A model generated the notes under the pieces. That model worked only from the letters and a program-made list of their open reading frames with translations. It did not search any database and had not been told where the DNA came from. Shown here piece by piece: positions 39,921-48,518 of a stretch of 64,000 nucleotides of DNA. The translations under genes and the position numbers were made by a program. Source of the DNA: Halorussus gelatinilyticus (GTDB lineage: Archaea > Halobacteriota > Halobacteria > Halobacteriales > Haladaptataceae); NCBI RefSeq assembly GCF_023238445.1, contig NZ_CP096658.1, positions 1,922,001-1,986,000 of the forward strand. Direction: 5' to 3'. Positions within the stretch are counted from its first letter, which is position 1, and the number at the start of each line of letters is the position of its first letter.

Positions 39921-41123
39921 ATGCCGACGCGAGTACCCGACAGCGAGTTCCGAGCCCGACTCGCCGCCGTCCGCGAGCGAATCGCCGACGAGGGCGCGGA
40001 CGCGGGGGTCTGGTTCGGCGCGACGAGTATCGAGTATCTGACAGGATTCGGCCACATCCAGACCGAGCGCCCGGTCGTCCTCGCCGTGACCGACGACCGC
40101 GTGGCCGTAACGGTTCCCCGACTCGAAGTCGAGCGCGTCGAGACCAACCCGCGCATCGACGCGGTGCATCACTACTTCGACTACCCCGGCGGCGACCCCA
40201 TCGAGACCGCGGCCGGGATGCTCGCCGAGTTGGACGTCGAGTCGGTCGCGGCCGACGCCGACGGCGCGCCGGGCGTGATGGGCTACGAGGGACCAAACCT
40301 CTCGAAGTTCGTGGACGTGGAGACCCAGAGCTGGGTCGATCGGATGCGGTGGGCCAAGTCCGACGCGGAGGTCGAGTTGGTCCGCGAGTCCGCGCGGTGG
40401 GGCAACCTCGCCCACCGCTATCTGGCCGACTACACCGAGGTCGGCGAGCATCCGGCGACCGTGAGCCAGCGCGCCTCGCTGGAGGCCTCGCGCGCGATGC
40501 TCGACACGCTGGGCGACGAGTACGTTCCGCGCACGCGCGGCGACGGCCCGGCGATGGCGGGGTTCATCACCGGCGAGCAGACCGCCCTGCCCCACGGCCA
40601 CACCGCCAACCGGCGCTTGCAGGAGGGCGACGTGCTGGTCACCGGCGCGAGCGCGAACGTGGACGGCTACCGCTCGGAACTGGAGCGCACGATGTTTCTC
40701 GGCGAACCGACCGACGAGCAGGCCCACTACTTCGAGGTGATGCTCGAAGCCCAGACCATCGCCATCGACGCGCTCGGGCCGGGCGTCGAACTGTCCTACG
40801 TGGACCGGCAGGTCTGGGACTACTTCGAGGAACAGGGCGTGACCGACCTCGCGCAACACCACGTCGGGCACAACATCGGGCTGGGCGCGCACGAACCGCC
40901 GTACATCGACCGGGGCTGGACGACCCACTGCGCCGAACGGGACGGCCGCGAGGACGGCGACGCCGAGATGGAACCCGGCCACATCTACACCATCGAACCG
41001 GGCATCTACACCGACGAGTACGGCTATCGCCACTCCGACACCATCGCCGTCACCGAGGACGGCGTGGACTGGCTGACCTACTTCCCGCGGGACTTGGAGT
41101 CGAACACGATTCGCGTGGAGTAG
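39921..41123 (+). CDS. M24 (Xaa-Pro peptidase/creatinase) family protein with altered metal ligands
   Basis: A 400-aa pita-bread-fold protein. The N-terminal creatinase-like domain (residues 1 to about 140) has IEYLTGFGHIQTERPVVLAV. The C-terminal half has the His of QHHVGHNIGLGAHE, the Glu of YTIEPGIY, and the GYRHSDTIAVTEDGV end. The usual two metal-binding Asp in DAG...SDxTRT read GAS...SELERT, and the last Glu (V-R-x-E-D) reads Ser. Three of five metal ligands are changed, so it may be metal-free like creatinase. ATG 39921 is chosen over the start six codons upstream. Confidence 0.85.
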   Translation: MPTRVPDSEFRARLAAVRERIADEGADAGVWFGATSIEYLTGFGHIQTERPVVLAVTDDRVAVTVPRLEVERVETNPRIDAVHHYFDYPGGDPIETAAGMLAELDVESVAADADGAPGVMGYEGPNLSKFVDVETQSWVDRMRWAKSDAEVELVRESARWGNLAHRYLADYTEVGEHPATVSQRASLEASRAMLDTLGDEYVPRTRGDGPAMAGFITGEQTALPHGHTANRRLQEGDVLVTGASANVDGYRSELERTMFLGEPTDEQAHYFEVMLEAQTIAIDALGPGVELSYVDRQVWDYFEEQGVTDLAQHHVGHNIGLGAHEPPYIDRGWTTHCAERDGREDGDAEMEPGHIYTIEPGIYTDEYGYRHSDTIAVTEDGVDWLTYFPRDLESNTIRVE

Positions 41124-41297
41124 CGGCGGTCACAGCGACGGGCCCGTCGAACCTGGCCGAAACTACCCGAGGCCACTACGGATTCCTCACGAGAATCTAT
41201 AGAGTCTGAGAGACGTACGGAGTCACTCTGAAACGATTTCTGCACCGTCTCAGCCGCGAACGCAAGTTACGTAAGACGCCCCTCCCAACCGACGCCA

Positions 41298-41864
41298 ATG
41301 ACCGACTCGACGCGCCGCCGGTTCCTCCGCCGGGCGACGACGGCCGCCGCGACCGCTTCGCTCGCCGGTCTCGCCGGATGCACCGGCGCTCTCTCCGAGC
41401 GGTCCGAGCAGACGCCGACGATAGACTACACGCTCCCCGAGGCGACCGCCAGCGCCGAGGTCCGGATGGGACCCGACGCCTCGAACCGCTTCGACCCCGC
41501 CATCGTCCGCGTGGAGACGGGCGGTACCGTGACGTGGACCAACGTCTCGCGGAACCACTCCGCGACGGCCTACGCGCCGGCCAACGACTACTCGTGCCGG
41601 ATTCCGGAGGGTGCGGAGTCGTGGGACACCGGCGTCTTCGTGGAGAACGGCAAGTCGTCCTCCCACACCTTCGAGACGCCGGGCGTCTACGACTACTACT
41701 GCACGCCCCACGAACCGCTCGGGATGGTCGGCACCGTGGTCGTCGGCGACCCCGACCCGGCGGACCAACCCGGTCTGCAACCGCCTGACGACGGGCGCTC
41801 GGACAGGGCGGCGTCGAAACTCGAAGCGCTGAACCACCGCGTTCGCTCGGGACTGAAAGACTAA
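41298..41864 (+). CDS. halocyanin-type blue copper lipoprotein
   Basis: A 188-aa plastocyanin-fold protein. The Tat motif STRRRFLRR leads to a lipobox, LAGLAGC, so the mature protein begins at Cys and is held in the membrane by lipid. The copper ligands are readable: His in SRNHSATAY, then Cys, His and Met in YYCTPHEPLGM. Halocyanins carry electrons at the outer face of the membrane. The C-terminal 45 residues are an acidic extension. No terminal oxidase gene is adjacent. Confidence 0.9.
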   Translation: MTDSTRRRFLRRATTAAATASLAGLAGCTGALSERSEQTPTIDYTLPEATASAEVRMGPDASNRFDPAIVRVETGGTVTWTNVSRNHSATAYAPANDYSCRIPEGAESWDTGVFVENGKSSSHTFETPGVYDYYCTPHEPLGMVGTVVVGDPDPADQPGLQPPDDGRSDRAASKLEALNHRVRSGLKD

Positions 41865-42301
41865 TTCGGTCGATCGGGGATTCGCGGTTAGAATCTCGGT
41901 TTCTGCTTCGGTCGGGCGAGTTCCGAGGGAGTCGAGTGAGAATGGCCGGTGGAGTCGGATGAGAAGACCGGTAGAGTTACGGAGGAAGTCGAGAAGCGGC
42001 TAGCTTCAGGCTTGAGCGCAGGAGTCTGCCGCACGGCACCACGTCCTCCCCACCCGATTGCGTTGCTCAATCGTCACTCCCTTCGGTCGTTCCTCCCTGC
42101 GCTACTCATCCACCGTCGGACAAACCGCGTCCGACGAGTCGTGCTTCGCTCCGCTCAACACGACCTCGCACGGATGGGCGCGACCTCACACCGCGAGGTC
42201 GCGCCCGCACGGGCCGGGTGGAGAATCTGACTCTGGCGATTCTCCACAGACGGTCTATCGACTCCGACCGATTCAAGCCGATAGGCGCGAACGCAGAGGT
42301 A
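41865..42301. other. 437-bp noncoding stretch
   Basis: No credible gene was found in any frame. The segment 42115-42247 contains three perfect inverted repeats described separately. The part 41900-42110 has a purine-rich then pyrimidine-rich composition (GGAGTCGAGTGAGAATGG... CCCTTCGGTCGTTCCTCCC). A TATA-like stretch near 42267 (GATTCAAGCCGATAG) precedes the HAD gene start at 42302. Confidence 0.5.
42115..42247. ncRNA. chain of three strong hairpins, possible structured RNA
   Basis: GTCGGAC/GTCCGAC with a 7-nt loop (42115-42135), a 12-bp perfect stem GGGCGCGACCTC/GAGGTCGCGCCC with a 7-nt loop (42176-42206), and a 10-bp perfect stem GTGGAGAATC/GATTCTCCAC with a 10-nt loop (42218-42247). Three exact stems in 133 bp with no gene could encode a structured RNA, a terminator for halocyanin, or a mobile repeat. 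The strand is not determined. Confidence 0.4.
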
Positions 42302-42925
42302 GTGGCAGTCTCCTTCGACCTCTTCGGGACGCTCGTGGACGCCGACCTGCCCGACGACCCGGCGAGCGCTATCGCCGCGGAACTGAGCGCGCGCGACGTG
42401 GCAGTCCCCGACGACTGGGCCGCGGCCTACCGCGAGGACCACGTCGAAGCGCCCGAGGGCGCGGTGGTCCCGCTGATGGCCCACGTCGGCGCGGCGCTGG
42501 CGAGTCGGGGCGTCGAGACGCCGGGCAACGCCGCGCGCCGGGCGGTCGTCGCCGCCTTCGACCCCGCGGTCGAGACCCGCGAGGGCGCTGTCGAGGCGGT
42601 CGCGGCCGCCGCGGAACGCGGGCCGGTCGCCGTCCTCTCGAACTGCGCGGTGCCGCAACTCGCCCGGAAGGCCCTGATTCGCTCGGCCCTCGACCGCGAG
42701 ACGTTCGACGCCGTCGTCACCGGCGTCGCCTGCGGGTGGGCGAAACCCGACCCGCGGGCGTTCGAGACCTGCGCAGACCGCCTCGGCGTGCCTGTCGCCG
42801 ACCTCACGCACGTCGGCGACGACCCGGCGACCGACGCCGGAATCGAGGACTGCGGCGGCGAGGCGGTTCTCCTCGGCGACGTGTCGCTCGCCGATTTTCC
42901 GGCGTGGGTCGCAGGACGAGCGTAG
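42302..42925 (+). CDS. HAD-superfamily hydrolase
   Basis: A 207-aa haloacid-dehalogenase-fold phosphatase. Motif I is SFDLFGTLVDA with the nucleophile Asp near residue 6. Motif II lies in VAVLSNCAVPQ, motif III Lys in GWAKPDPRAFE, and motif IV in HVGDDPATDAG. The GTG at 42302 is preferred: it starts two residues before the first strand and lies about 28 bp after a TATA-like TTCAAGCCGATAG. A GTG at 42218 would add 28 residues that read through the last intergenic hairpin. The phosphate substrate is not evident. Confidence 0.82.
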   Translation: MAVSFDLFGTLVDADLPDDPASAIAAELSARDVAVPDDWAAAYREDHVEAPEGAVVPLMAHVGAALASRGVETPGNAARRAVVAAFDPAVETREGAVEAVAAAAERGPVAVLSNCAVPQLARKALIRSALDRETFDAVVTGVACGWAKPDPRAFETCADRLGVPVADLTHVGDDPATDAGIEDCGGEAVLLGDVSLADFPAWVAGRA

Positions 42926-43018
42926 CCGACTGGTAGCACCGAGCCATCGACCGCCGAACCCGCGCCGCCCACCGAGCGATTTACGTAGGAGGGCCGAGCG
43001 GTAGTAGCCAACCCAACG

Positions 43019-43360
43019 ATGGCTGACGACGAGACCGGCGTGGACCTGCACTTCGCCGGCAGACGGATTCGGGCACAGACCGCGGACACGTTCCTCCAGA
43101 AGCTCAAGGGCCTGCGGTTCGCCGACTCGGGCCGGATGTTCTTCCGGTTCGACTCGCCGACTCGGACGACGGTCGATACCATCTTCGTTCGGGACGTGCA
43201 GTACCTGTACTTCTTCGACGGCGACCGGACGCTGGTCGAGCAGGCGGAACTGACGCCCAACCGGTTCTACCGGCCGAGCCACTCCTACCGGTACCTGCTC
43301 GAAACGTTCGAAGACCTCGGCGTCGAAACCGGCGAGCGACTCGAAATCGTAGACGAGTAG
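43019..43360 (+). CDS. DUF192-family protein
   Basis: A 113-aa protein of the DUF192 family: QKLKGLRFADSGRMFFRFDS, VDTIFVRDVQYLYFF and DGDRTLVEQAELTP follow the family's pattern (K-x-x-G-L-M, then D-x-x-F-V/I, and V-x-x-x-x-L-x-P). The function of DUF192 is unknown; many members are secreted but this one has no signal. TATA-like GATTTACGT at about 42981-42989 is 30 bp upstream. It is on the same strand as the HAD gene but probably transcribed separately. Confidence 0.82.
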   Translation: MADDETGVDLHFAGRRIRAQTADTFLQKLKGLRFADSGRMFFRFDSPTRTTVDTIFVRDVQYLYFFDGDRTLVEQAELTPNRFYRPSHSYRYLLETFEDLGVETGERLEIVDE

Positions 43361-43468
43361 TCGGTTGCGACGGATTCGAGGAGCGGAAAGAGAGGCCCGG
43401 AAGCGAGTGGAGAGTCGAACGTCGGCGGGGTGGAGGGCCGAAGCGACCGGTAGTGTCGAGCGGCCCGC

Positions 43469-46009
43469 TCAGTCCTGCCGTCCGGCCGGCGCGCCGGTCG
43501 GCGACGACGCTCCCTCCGGCGTCGCGTGGACGTAGCGCGTCCAGACCGACAGCAGACTCGGCAGGACGAAGATGCTCACGACGAACGACAGCGACAGCGC
43601 GAGGACGACCAGCGCGCCGAAGCTCCGGAGTTGCGGCGAGGGAGCCAACAGGAGCGCGCTGAACGCGCCGGTCGAGGTCAGCGTGCTGCCGAACAGCGCG
43701 CCGCCGGTGCCCGTCACGGCCTCGCGGAGCGCGCGATAGGCGTCCCCGTCGCGGGATAGCTCTCTGGCGAACCGGTCGCTGATGTGGATGTTGTAGTCGA
43801 TGCCCAACCCGACGACCAGACTCATCAACAGCGACGTGAACAGCGTCAGCGGGATGTCGAGCAGGTACATCCCGCCGACGACGAACGCGGTGACGAGCGC
43901 GATGGGGACGACCGTGATCGCGCCGAGCGTGGCGCTCCCCTCGGCGATTCGGTAGACCGCCATCAGCATGACGAACACCGCCAGCAGCGCGACGACCAGC
44001 GTGGTCAGGATGCTGTCGGCGGTCTGGGCCGACTCGGCCTCGCTGACGGTCGCCGGGCCGACCGCGGTCGCGGTCAGCGCGTCGCCGTCGCTTTCCACGG
44101 CGGCCGCGACGGCGCGCATCTCGTCGGCTTGAGTCTCGTACTTCGCGTCGGGCTGGATGGGGACGACCATCCGGAGCGACCGGAACTCGCCGTCAGTTCG
44201 TTCGACGACCCGACTCGCGCGCTCGGGTGCGGTGTCGTAGAGCGCGGCGTACACCGCGTCGAGATTCCGGTCGGGCACGCCGTCGCCGTCGGTGTCGGCC
44301 TCCCGGAACGTCTCGGCGAACGCGTCGTTTCGGGCGGCGACCGACTCCATGACCGTCACCGGCGAGACGAACGGAACTTCACCGGCGCGCTCGAAGACGG
44401 CCTCGCTCTCGGCGGCGCGCTCGCGGCCGCTCTGAAGGCGTTCGAGCGTCCGCGGGTCGGTCACGTCGCCCTCGACGAGAATCTGGGAGGTGCGCCGGTC
44501 GCTCTCGTCGGGCGACCGGTAGCGTTCGTTCACGAACTCGCTGTCGCGGTCGTAGGCGGTGGTCTCCCACGCGAGCGGTCCGGGCAGGTCCTGCTTCCAC
44601 TCGGCCACGTCGCCGTCGCCCTGCTGGAAGGCCTTCCGGTCGAGTTCGGTCCACGCGAGACCGCTGGCCGCGCCCGCCACGAGCGCGAGGACGATGACGA
44701 CCGGCGCGGCCTTCCGCGCGAGGTCGGCACCGCTGGCGAGCGGGGGTTCGAGCAGCCGCGTCTTGCCCAGCGGTTGCTTGCGCCGGTCGAAGCCGACGCG
44801 TTCGAGCAGCCCGTCCACGCTCACCTTCAGCGCGGGGACGACCGTCACGAAGATGACGAACGCCGAAGCCACGCCGAGCGTGATGCCGACGGCGAGGTCC
44901 TTTATGAGGTCGAACTCGTTGGTGACGTTCGACAGGAAGCCGACCGCGGTCGTCACCGTGACCAGTCCGACCGCGACCGCGACCGACGACAGCGCCCGCG
45001 TCATCGGTTCGCGGATGCCCTCGTCCTCGCCGCGCTCCTCGCGGTAGCGCATGAAGACGTGGAGTCCGTAGTCCACGCTCAGGCCGACGATGAGGACCGG
45101 GCCGATGATGAGTGTGACCCCGGCGGGAATCTCGAGCCACCCGAGGATGCCGAACATCCAGACGACCGAGAGGACGACGCCGACGAAGCCGACGATAACG
45201 TCCGCGAGGTCGCGGTACGAGAACGCGAGGACGGCCAAGATAGCTACCAGCGCGGCGGGAAGCACCAACTCGAAGAGGTCCTGCTGGAACTGCTCGTTCG
45301 AGACGGTCCGGGCGTGGGGACCGATGGTGAAGTGAGTCTCCACGCCGTCGGCCTGCTCGTAGAGCGCCCGCGTCGCGGGCGTTCCGGCGAATCGCCGACC
45401 GCTCTCGCCGCCGTCACCGCCCTCGCCCGCGGACCGGAACTGGAACACCATCCGGCGACTCGTCGCGCTCGCGGTGCCGGGGTCGTACTCCTTGGGAAGC
45501 AGGTCGAGCGCGGGCGACCCCTTCGAGAGGGTCCGTTTCACCGTCGCCCTGACCTCGCTCTCGCTGGCGGATTCGAGCGCCGAGATCTGGTCGGCGAGCG
45601 AGGCGGACTGGCTCCCGGCCAACCGCTTGGCGACGAGGTTCGAGACGCCGACGACGCCGCCCCGGTCGGGGAGCGCCGCGGCGACCGACTCGTTGTCCCG
45701 GACCGCCCGCTGGTAGCGAAGCGAGTCCAGCAGCGACCGCTTCGAGAGGACGTTGCCGTCCGGGTCCCTGACGTAGACCGCCGCCGGCCGCCCGCCGCTG
45801 TCGTTTCGCTGGGCGTAGTGGCTCTGGATGTAGCTCTGCTTCTGTGCGACGGTGGTGTCGCCCACGGCGTCGCCGCCGCCCGCCGTACTCCCCATCTGGA
45901 GTTGGGTCACGCCCGACCCGACCCCGGCGGTCAGCAGGAGCATGACGAGGACGACGATTCGGTTGTGGTCGGTGACGAACCGGGCCGACTTCTCGAACAG
46001 CCCCTTCAT
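43469..46009 (-). CDS. RND-superfamily (MMPL/SSD) exporter
   Basis: An 846-aa membrane transporter with 12 predicted helices in two halves, each beginning with a single helix (about residue 20 and residue 430), a large outer domain, then five helices. Typical SSD/MMPL segments are GLSVDYGLHVFMRYREER and GLGIDYNIHISDRFARELS, repeated in both halves, showing the internal duplication. It is in the hydrophobe/amphiphile exporter group with proton coupling through Asp in these helices. Possible cargos are lipids or membrane-active compounds. ATG 46009 (MKGLFEKSARF) is selected over upstream Arg-rich frame. The TATA box CTTTTATAC near 46140 leaves a leader of roughly 100 nt. Confidence 0.88.
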   Translation of the reverse strand: MKGLFEKSARFVTDHNRIVVLVMLLLTAGVGSGVTQLQMGSTAGGGDAVGDTTVAQKQSYIQSHYAQRNDSGGRPAAVYVRDPDGNVLSKRSLLDSLRYQRAVRDNESVAAALPDRGGVVGVSNLVAKRLAGSQSASLADQISALESASESEVRATVKRTLSKGSPALDLLPKEYDPGTASATSRRMVFQFRSAGEGGDGGESGRRFAGTPATRALYEQADGVETHFTIGPHARTVSNEQFQQDLFELVLPAALVAILAVLAFSYRDLADVIVGFVGVVLSVVWMFGILGWLEIPAGVTLIIGPVLIVGLSVDYGLHVFMRYREERGEDEGIREPMTRALSSVAVAVGLVTVTTAVGFLSNVTNEFDLIKDLAVGITLGVASAFVIFVTVVPALKVSVDGLLERVGFDRRKQPLGKTRLLEPPLASGADLARKAAPVVIVLALVAGAASGLAWTELDRKAFQQGDGDVAEWKQDLPGPLAWETTAYDRDSEFVNERYRSPDESDRRTSQILVEGDVTDPRTLERLQSGRERAAESEAVFERAGEVPFVSPVTVMESVAARNDAFAETFREADTDGDGVPDRNLDAVYAALYDTAPERASRVVERTDGEFRSLRMVVPIQPDAKYETQADEMRAVAAAVESDGDALTATAVGPATVSEAESAQTADSILTTLVVALLAVFVMLMAVYRIAEGSATLGAITVVPIALVTAFVVGGMYLLDIPLTLFTSLLMSLVVGLGIDYNIHISDRFARELSRDGDAYRALREAVTGTGGALFGSTLTSTGAFSALLLAPSPQLRSFGALVVLALSLSFVVSIFVLPSLLSVWTRYVHATPEGASSPTGAPAGRQD

Positions 46010-46153
46010 CGTCTCCCTCGCTCGCCGTCGTCGGTCGCGGGTCGATATGCTTTCCACCCGCCGTCTCCGCGAGGCGGGTCGGTCTCGCGTCGTACGAAGT
46101 GTCTCATCGGTACACCGAACACTGGAATCCGACACACCGTATAAAAGGCCCCA

Positions 46154-46174
46154 CAGTTGCCGGCGGCGCAACTG
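46154..46174. promoter_or_regulatory. inverted repeat next to exporter promoter
   Basis: CAGTTGC-CGGCGGC-GCAACTG has 7-bp arms and a 7-bp spacer and lies 7-30 bp upstream of the TATA-like box (GTATAAAAG, 46139-46147) of the exporter gene. Position fits an operator for a TetR- or MarR-like regulator or an activator site. Confidence 0.4.
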
Positions 46175-46217
46175 CGGCAAAGATTTATGTACTACGCTCC
46201 GGCGTCTCGCCCGACGG

Positions 46218-46997
46218 TCACACCTCGGGCGTCTCCATGACGCGGGGCACGCCCGCCGCGGTGACGGTCTCGCCGACCACGTACGACGCCGCGGGACTGG
46301 CGAGGAACTGGGCGAGGTCGGCGATCTCCTCGGTGGTGCCGATGCGCCGTTCGACCTCGCGGCGGTCGATGTCGTCGGCGCTGACGCCCATCTGACTCTC
46401 GACGCCCGGCGTGGCGACGAACCCCGGCGCGATGCAGTTGACCCGCACGTCGTCGCTCGCCCACTCGAACGAGAGCGTCGAGGTGAGGTTGATGATACCC
46501 GCCTTCGCCGCGCCGTAGTGGCTCATGTGAGGCGACCCCTTCTGTCCCGCGACGCTGGCCACGTTTATCACCGAGCCGCCGCCGTCCTCGCGCATCCGTT
46601 CCCCGGCGACCTGCGTGCAGTGGAACGTCCCGTTCAGGTTGATGTCCACGATGGTCTCCCAGCCGTTCTCGCTGATGTCCTCGAACGGAGCCATGAAGCT
46701 GGCCCCGGCGTTGTTGACCAGCACGTCGAGCCCGCCGAACTCCTCGACGGTCGCGTCCACGAGCGCCTCCACGGCGTCGCGGTCGGTCACGTCGCACTCG
46801 ACCGCCAAGGCCGACCCCTCGCGGTCGCTCTCCTCGATTCCCTCGGCGACCGGGTCCACGTTCTCCTGTTCGCGCGAGCAGACCACGACGTTCGCGCCGT
46901 CGTCGGCGAACTGCTCGGCGATGGTCTGCCCGATGCCGGAACTCGCGCCCGTCACGATGGCGGTCCGCCCGGCGACGCTGAACTGTTCGAGGCTCAC
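46218..46997 (-). CDS. short-chain dehydrogenase/reductase (SDR)
   Basis: A 259-aa SDR of the FabG-like class. Cofactor-binding TGASSGIG at residues 17-24, NNAG at about 92-95, the catalytic Ser in INVASVAGQ, Tyr/Lys in SHYGAAKAG, and PG motif CIAPGFVATPG. The start is GTG 46997. It follows the ACAD10/11-like gene on the same strand (143 bp) and may share a role with it. Levulinate/4-hydroxy acid pathways in bacteria include an SDR (LvaD) that reduces the 4-keto acyl-CoA. A classic 3-ketoacyl reductase role is equally possible. TATA-like ATATTTATTAAC lies near 47072-47085. Confidence 0.85.
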   Translation of the reverse strand: MSLEQFSVAGRTAIVTGASSGIGQTIAEQFADDGANVVVCSREQENVDPVAEGIEESDREGSALAVECDVTDRDAVEALVDATVEEFGGLDVLVNNAGASFMAPFEDISENGWETIVDINLNGTFHCTQVAGERMREDGGGSVINVASVAGQKGSPHMSHYGAAKAGIINLTSTLSFEWASDDVRVNCIAPGFVATPGVESQMGVSADDIDRREVERRIGTTEEIADLAQFLASPAASYVVGETVTAAGVPRVMETPEV

Positions 46998-47139
46998 GCC
47001 GACCCCTCCGTCGCCGGTCGATAGTTCGATTCGATTTCCATTGTTAACATCGGGATGGAATTACGCTCCTCTGTTAATAAATATGGGTGTGTATCTGTAA
47101 TCGTTGTCAGTAGCTGGGGGTGAGAGAGCGCCCGATGAG

Positions 47140-48357
47140 CTACGAGGAGTCGAACCGCGTCAGGTGTTCGACCTCGCTCGGGTCCGTGTCCTCGAACGCG
47201 TTCCGCGCGATGACTCGCTTGTGAACCTCGTCCGCGCCGTCGATGATGCGGAACTGCCGGACGTTCTCGTAGAAGTCCGCGAGCGGCAGGTCCTTCCCGA
47301 TGCCGTTGCCGCCACATATCTGGACGGCGGTGTCGATGGCGTCCTGCGTGACGTTCGCCGCGAAGGTCTTGCTCATCGCCACCTCGACGCGGGCCTCCTC
47401 GCCCGCGGCTATCTGCCGGGCGGCGTGTCGGACCATCGACCGGACGGCGTGCAGGCGGGTCTCGGCCTCCGCGACTTCGAATCGGAGCGCCTGCTTGTCC
47501 GAGAGGGGACCGTCGAACGCCCGTCGCTCGGCGGCGTAGGCCTTAGCCACGTCGAGCGCACGCTCGGCCATCCCCGAGAAGCGCATGCAGTGGGTGAGTC
47601 GGGCTGGGCCGAGGCGCTGTTGGGCGATGGCGAACCCCGCGTTCTCCTCGCCGAGCAGGTTCTCCTCGGGCACGCGGACGTCGTCGTAGCGAATTTCGGC
47701 GTGACTCGCGCCGGTGAGACCGCCGCCGAGATGGGGGATGTCGCGGACGATTTCCACGCCGGGCGTGTCGGCGGGCACGAGGAAGATGGAACAGCCCTGA
47801 TACGGGTGGGCCTCGTCGTCGGTCCGCGCCATCACCAGTAGCACGTCGGCCTCGCTTCCCTGCGTGGTCCACCACTTGTGACCGTCGATGACCCACTCGT
47901 CGCCGTCCTTCTCCGCCGTGGTCCGAATCATCTTCGGGTCCGAACCCGCGCCCGGATTGGGTTCGGTCATCGAGAATCCCGACTTGGCCTCGCCCGCCGC
48001 GAGCGGGCGGAGCCACCGCTCTCTCTGCTCGTCGGTCCCCACCAGTTCGAGCGTGTGCATGTTACCCTCGTCCGGGGCGTTCGCGCGGATGGCCGCCGGA
48101 CCGAGGAGGCTCCGACCGGCCGCCTCGAAGACGGGGAGCAGTTCCCGGAAGTCCATCCCGAGTCCGCCGTACTCCTCGGGGACTTGGGGCGCGTACAGGT
48201 CGCGCTCGCGGGCCAGTTCCCGGAGTTCTCGCACGGTCTCGTCGGGGACGCGCCCCTCGCCGAGGTGGTCGCGTTCGACCGGGACGACCTCCTCGCGAAC
48301 GAAGCTCTCGACGCGGTCGGCTACCTCCCGGCCCCGCTGGGGGTCGTCGTACTTCAT
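47140..48357 (-). CDS. acyl-CoA dehydrogenase, ACAD10/11-like
   Basis: A 405-aa FAD acyl-CoA dehydrogenase. N-terminal helices to residue about 120, beta domain with FSMTEPNPGAGSDP and GHKWWTTQGSEADV, and C-terminal helices with QICGGNGIGKDLPL and RIIDGADEVHKRVI. The last segment differs from the usual catalytic YEGTSEIQ and instead resembles the DGPDEVH of the ACAD10/ACAD11 and LvaC group. That group, with a partner phosphotransferase, converts 4-hydroxyacyl-CoAs. A gene for that phosphotransferase lies divergently next door at 48519. A TATA-like GCTTTTACATC about 25 bp upstream supports the ATG at 48357 and a leaderless mRNA. Confidence 0.88.
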   Translation of the reverse strand: MKYDDPQRGREVADRVESFVREEVVPVERDHLGEGRVPDETVRELRELARERDLYAPQVPEEYGGLGMDFRELLPVFEAAGRSLLGPAAIRANAPDEGNMHTLELVGTDEQRERWLRPLAAGEAKSGFSMTEPNPGAGSDPKMIRTTAEKDGDEWVIDGHKWWTTQGSEADVLLVMARTDDEAHPYQGCSIFLVPADTPGVEIVRDIPHLGGGLTGASHAEIRYDDVRVPEENLLGEENAGFAIAQQRLGPARLTHCMRFSGMAERALDVAKAYAAERRAFDGPLSDKQALRFEVAEAETRLHAVRSMVRHAARQIAAGEEARVEVAMSKTFAANVTQDAIDTAVQICGGNGIGKDLPLADFYENVRQFRIIDGADEVHKRVIARNAFEDTDPSEVEHLTRFDSS

Positions 48358-48518
48358 ACCTCAACCTCTCCGCAACGATGTAAAAGCATTTCCCCGATTT
48401 TATTTCCCTCGTAAGTTCTATAGGGGAGTTATCCGTACAATCGACGCAGGAGGCGCGGGCGACGCGACGGCTTCGCGCCGGACCGCCGCCGACGGACAGA
48501 ACGCGGAAGGACGAACAC

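Noticed and set aside
43784-46144. 786-aa frame antisense to the MMPL exporter
   Set aside because: His/Arg/Asp-rich shadow of the exporter gene; no domain, no promoter.
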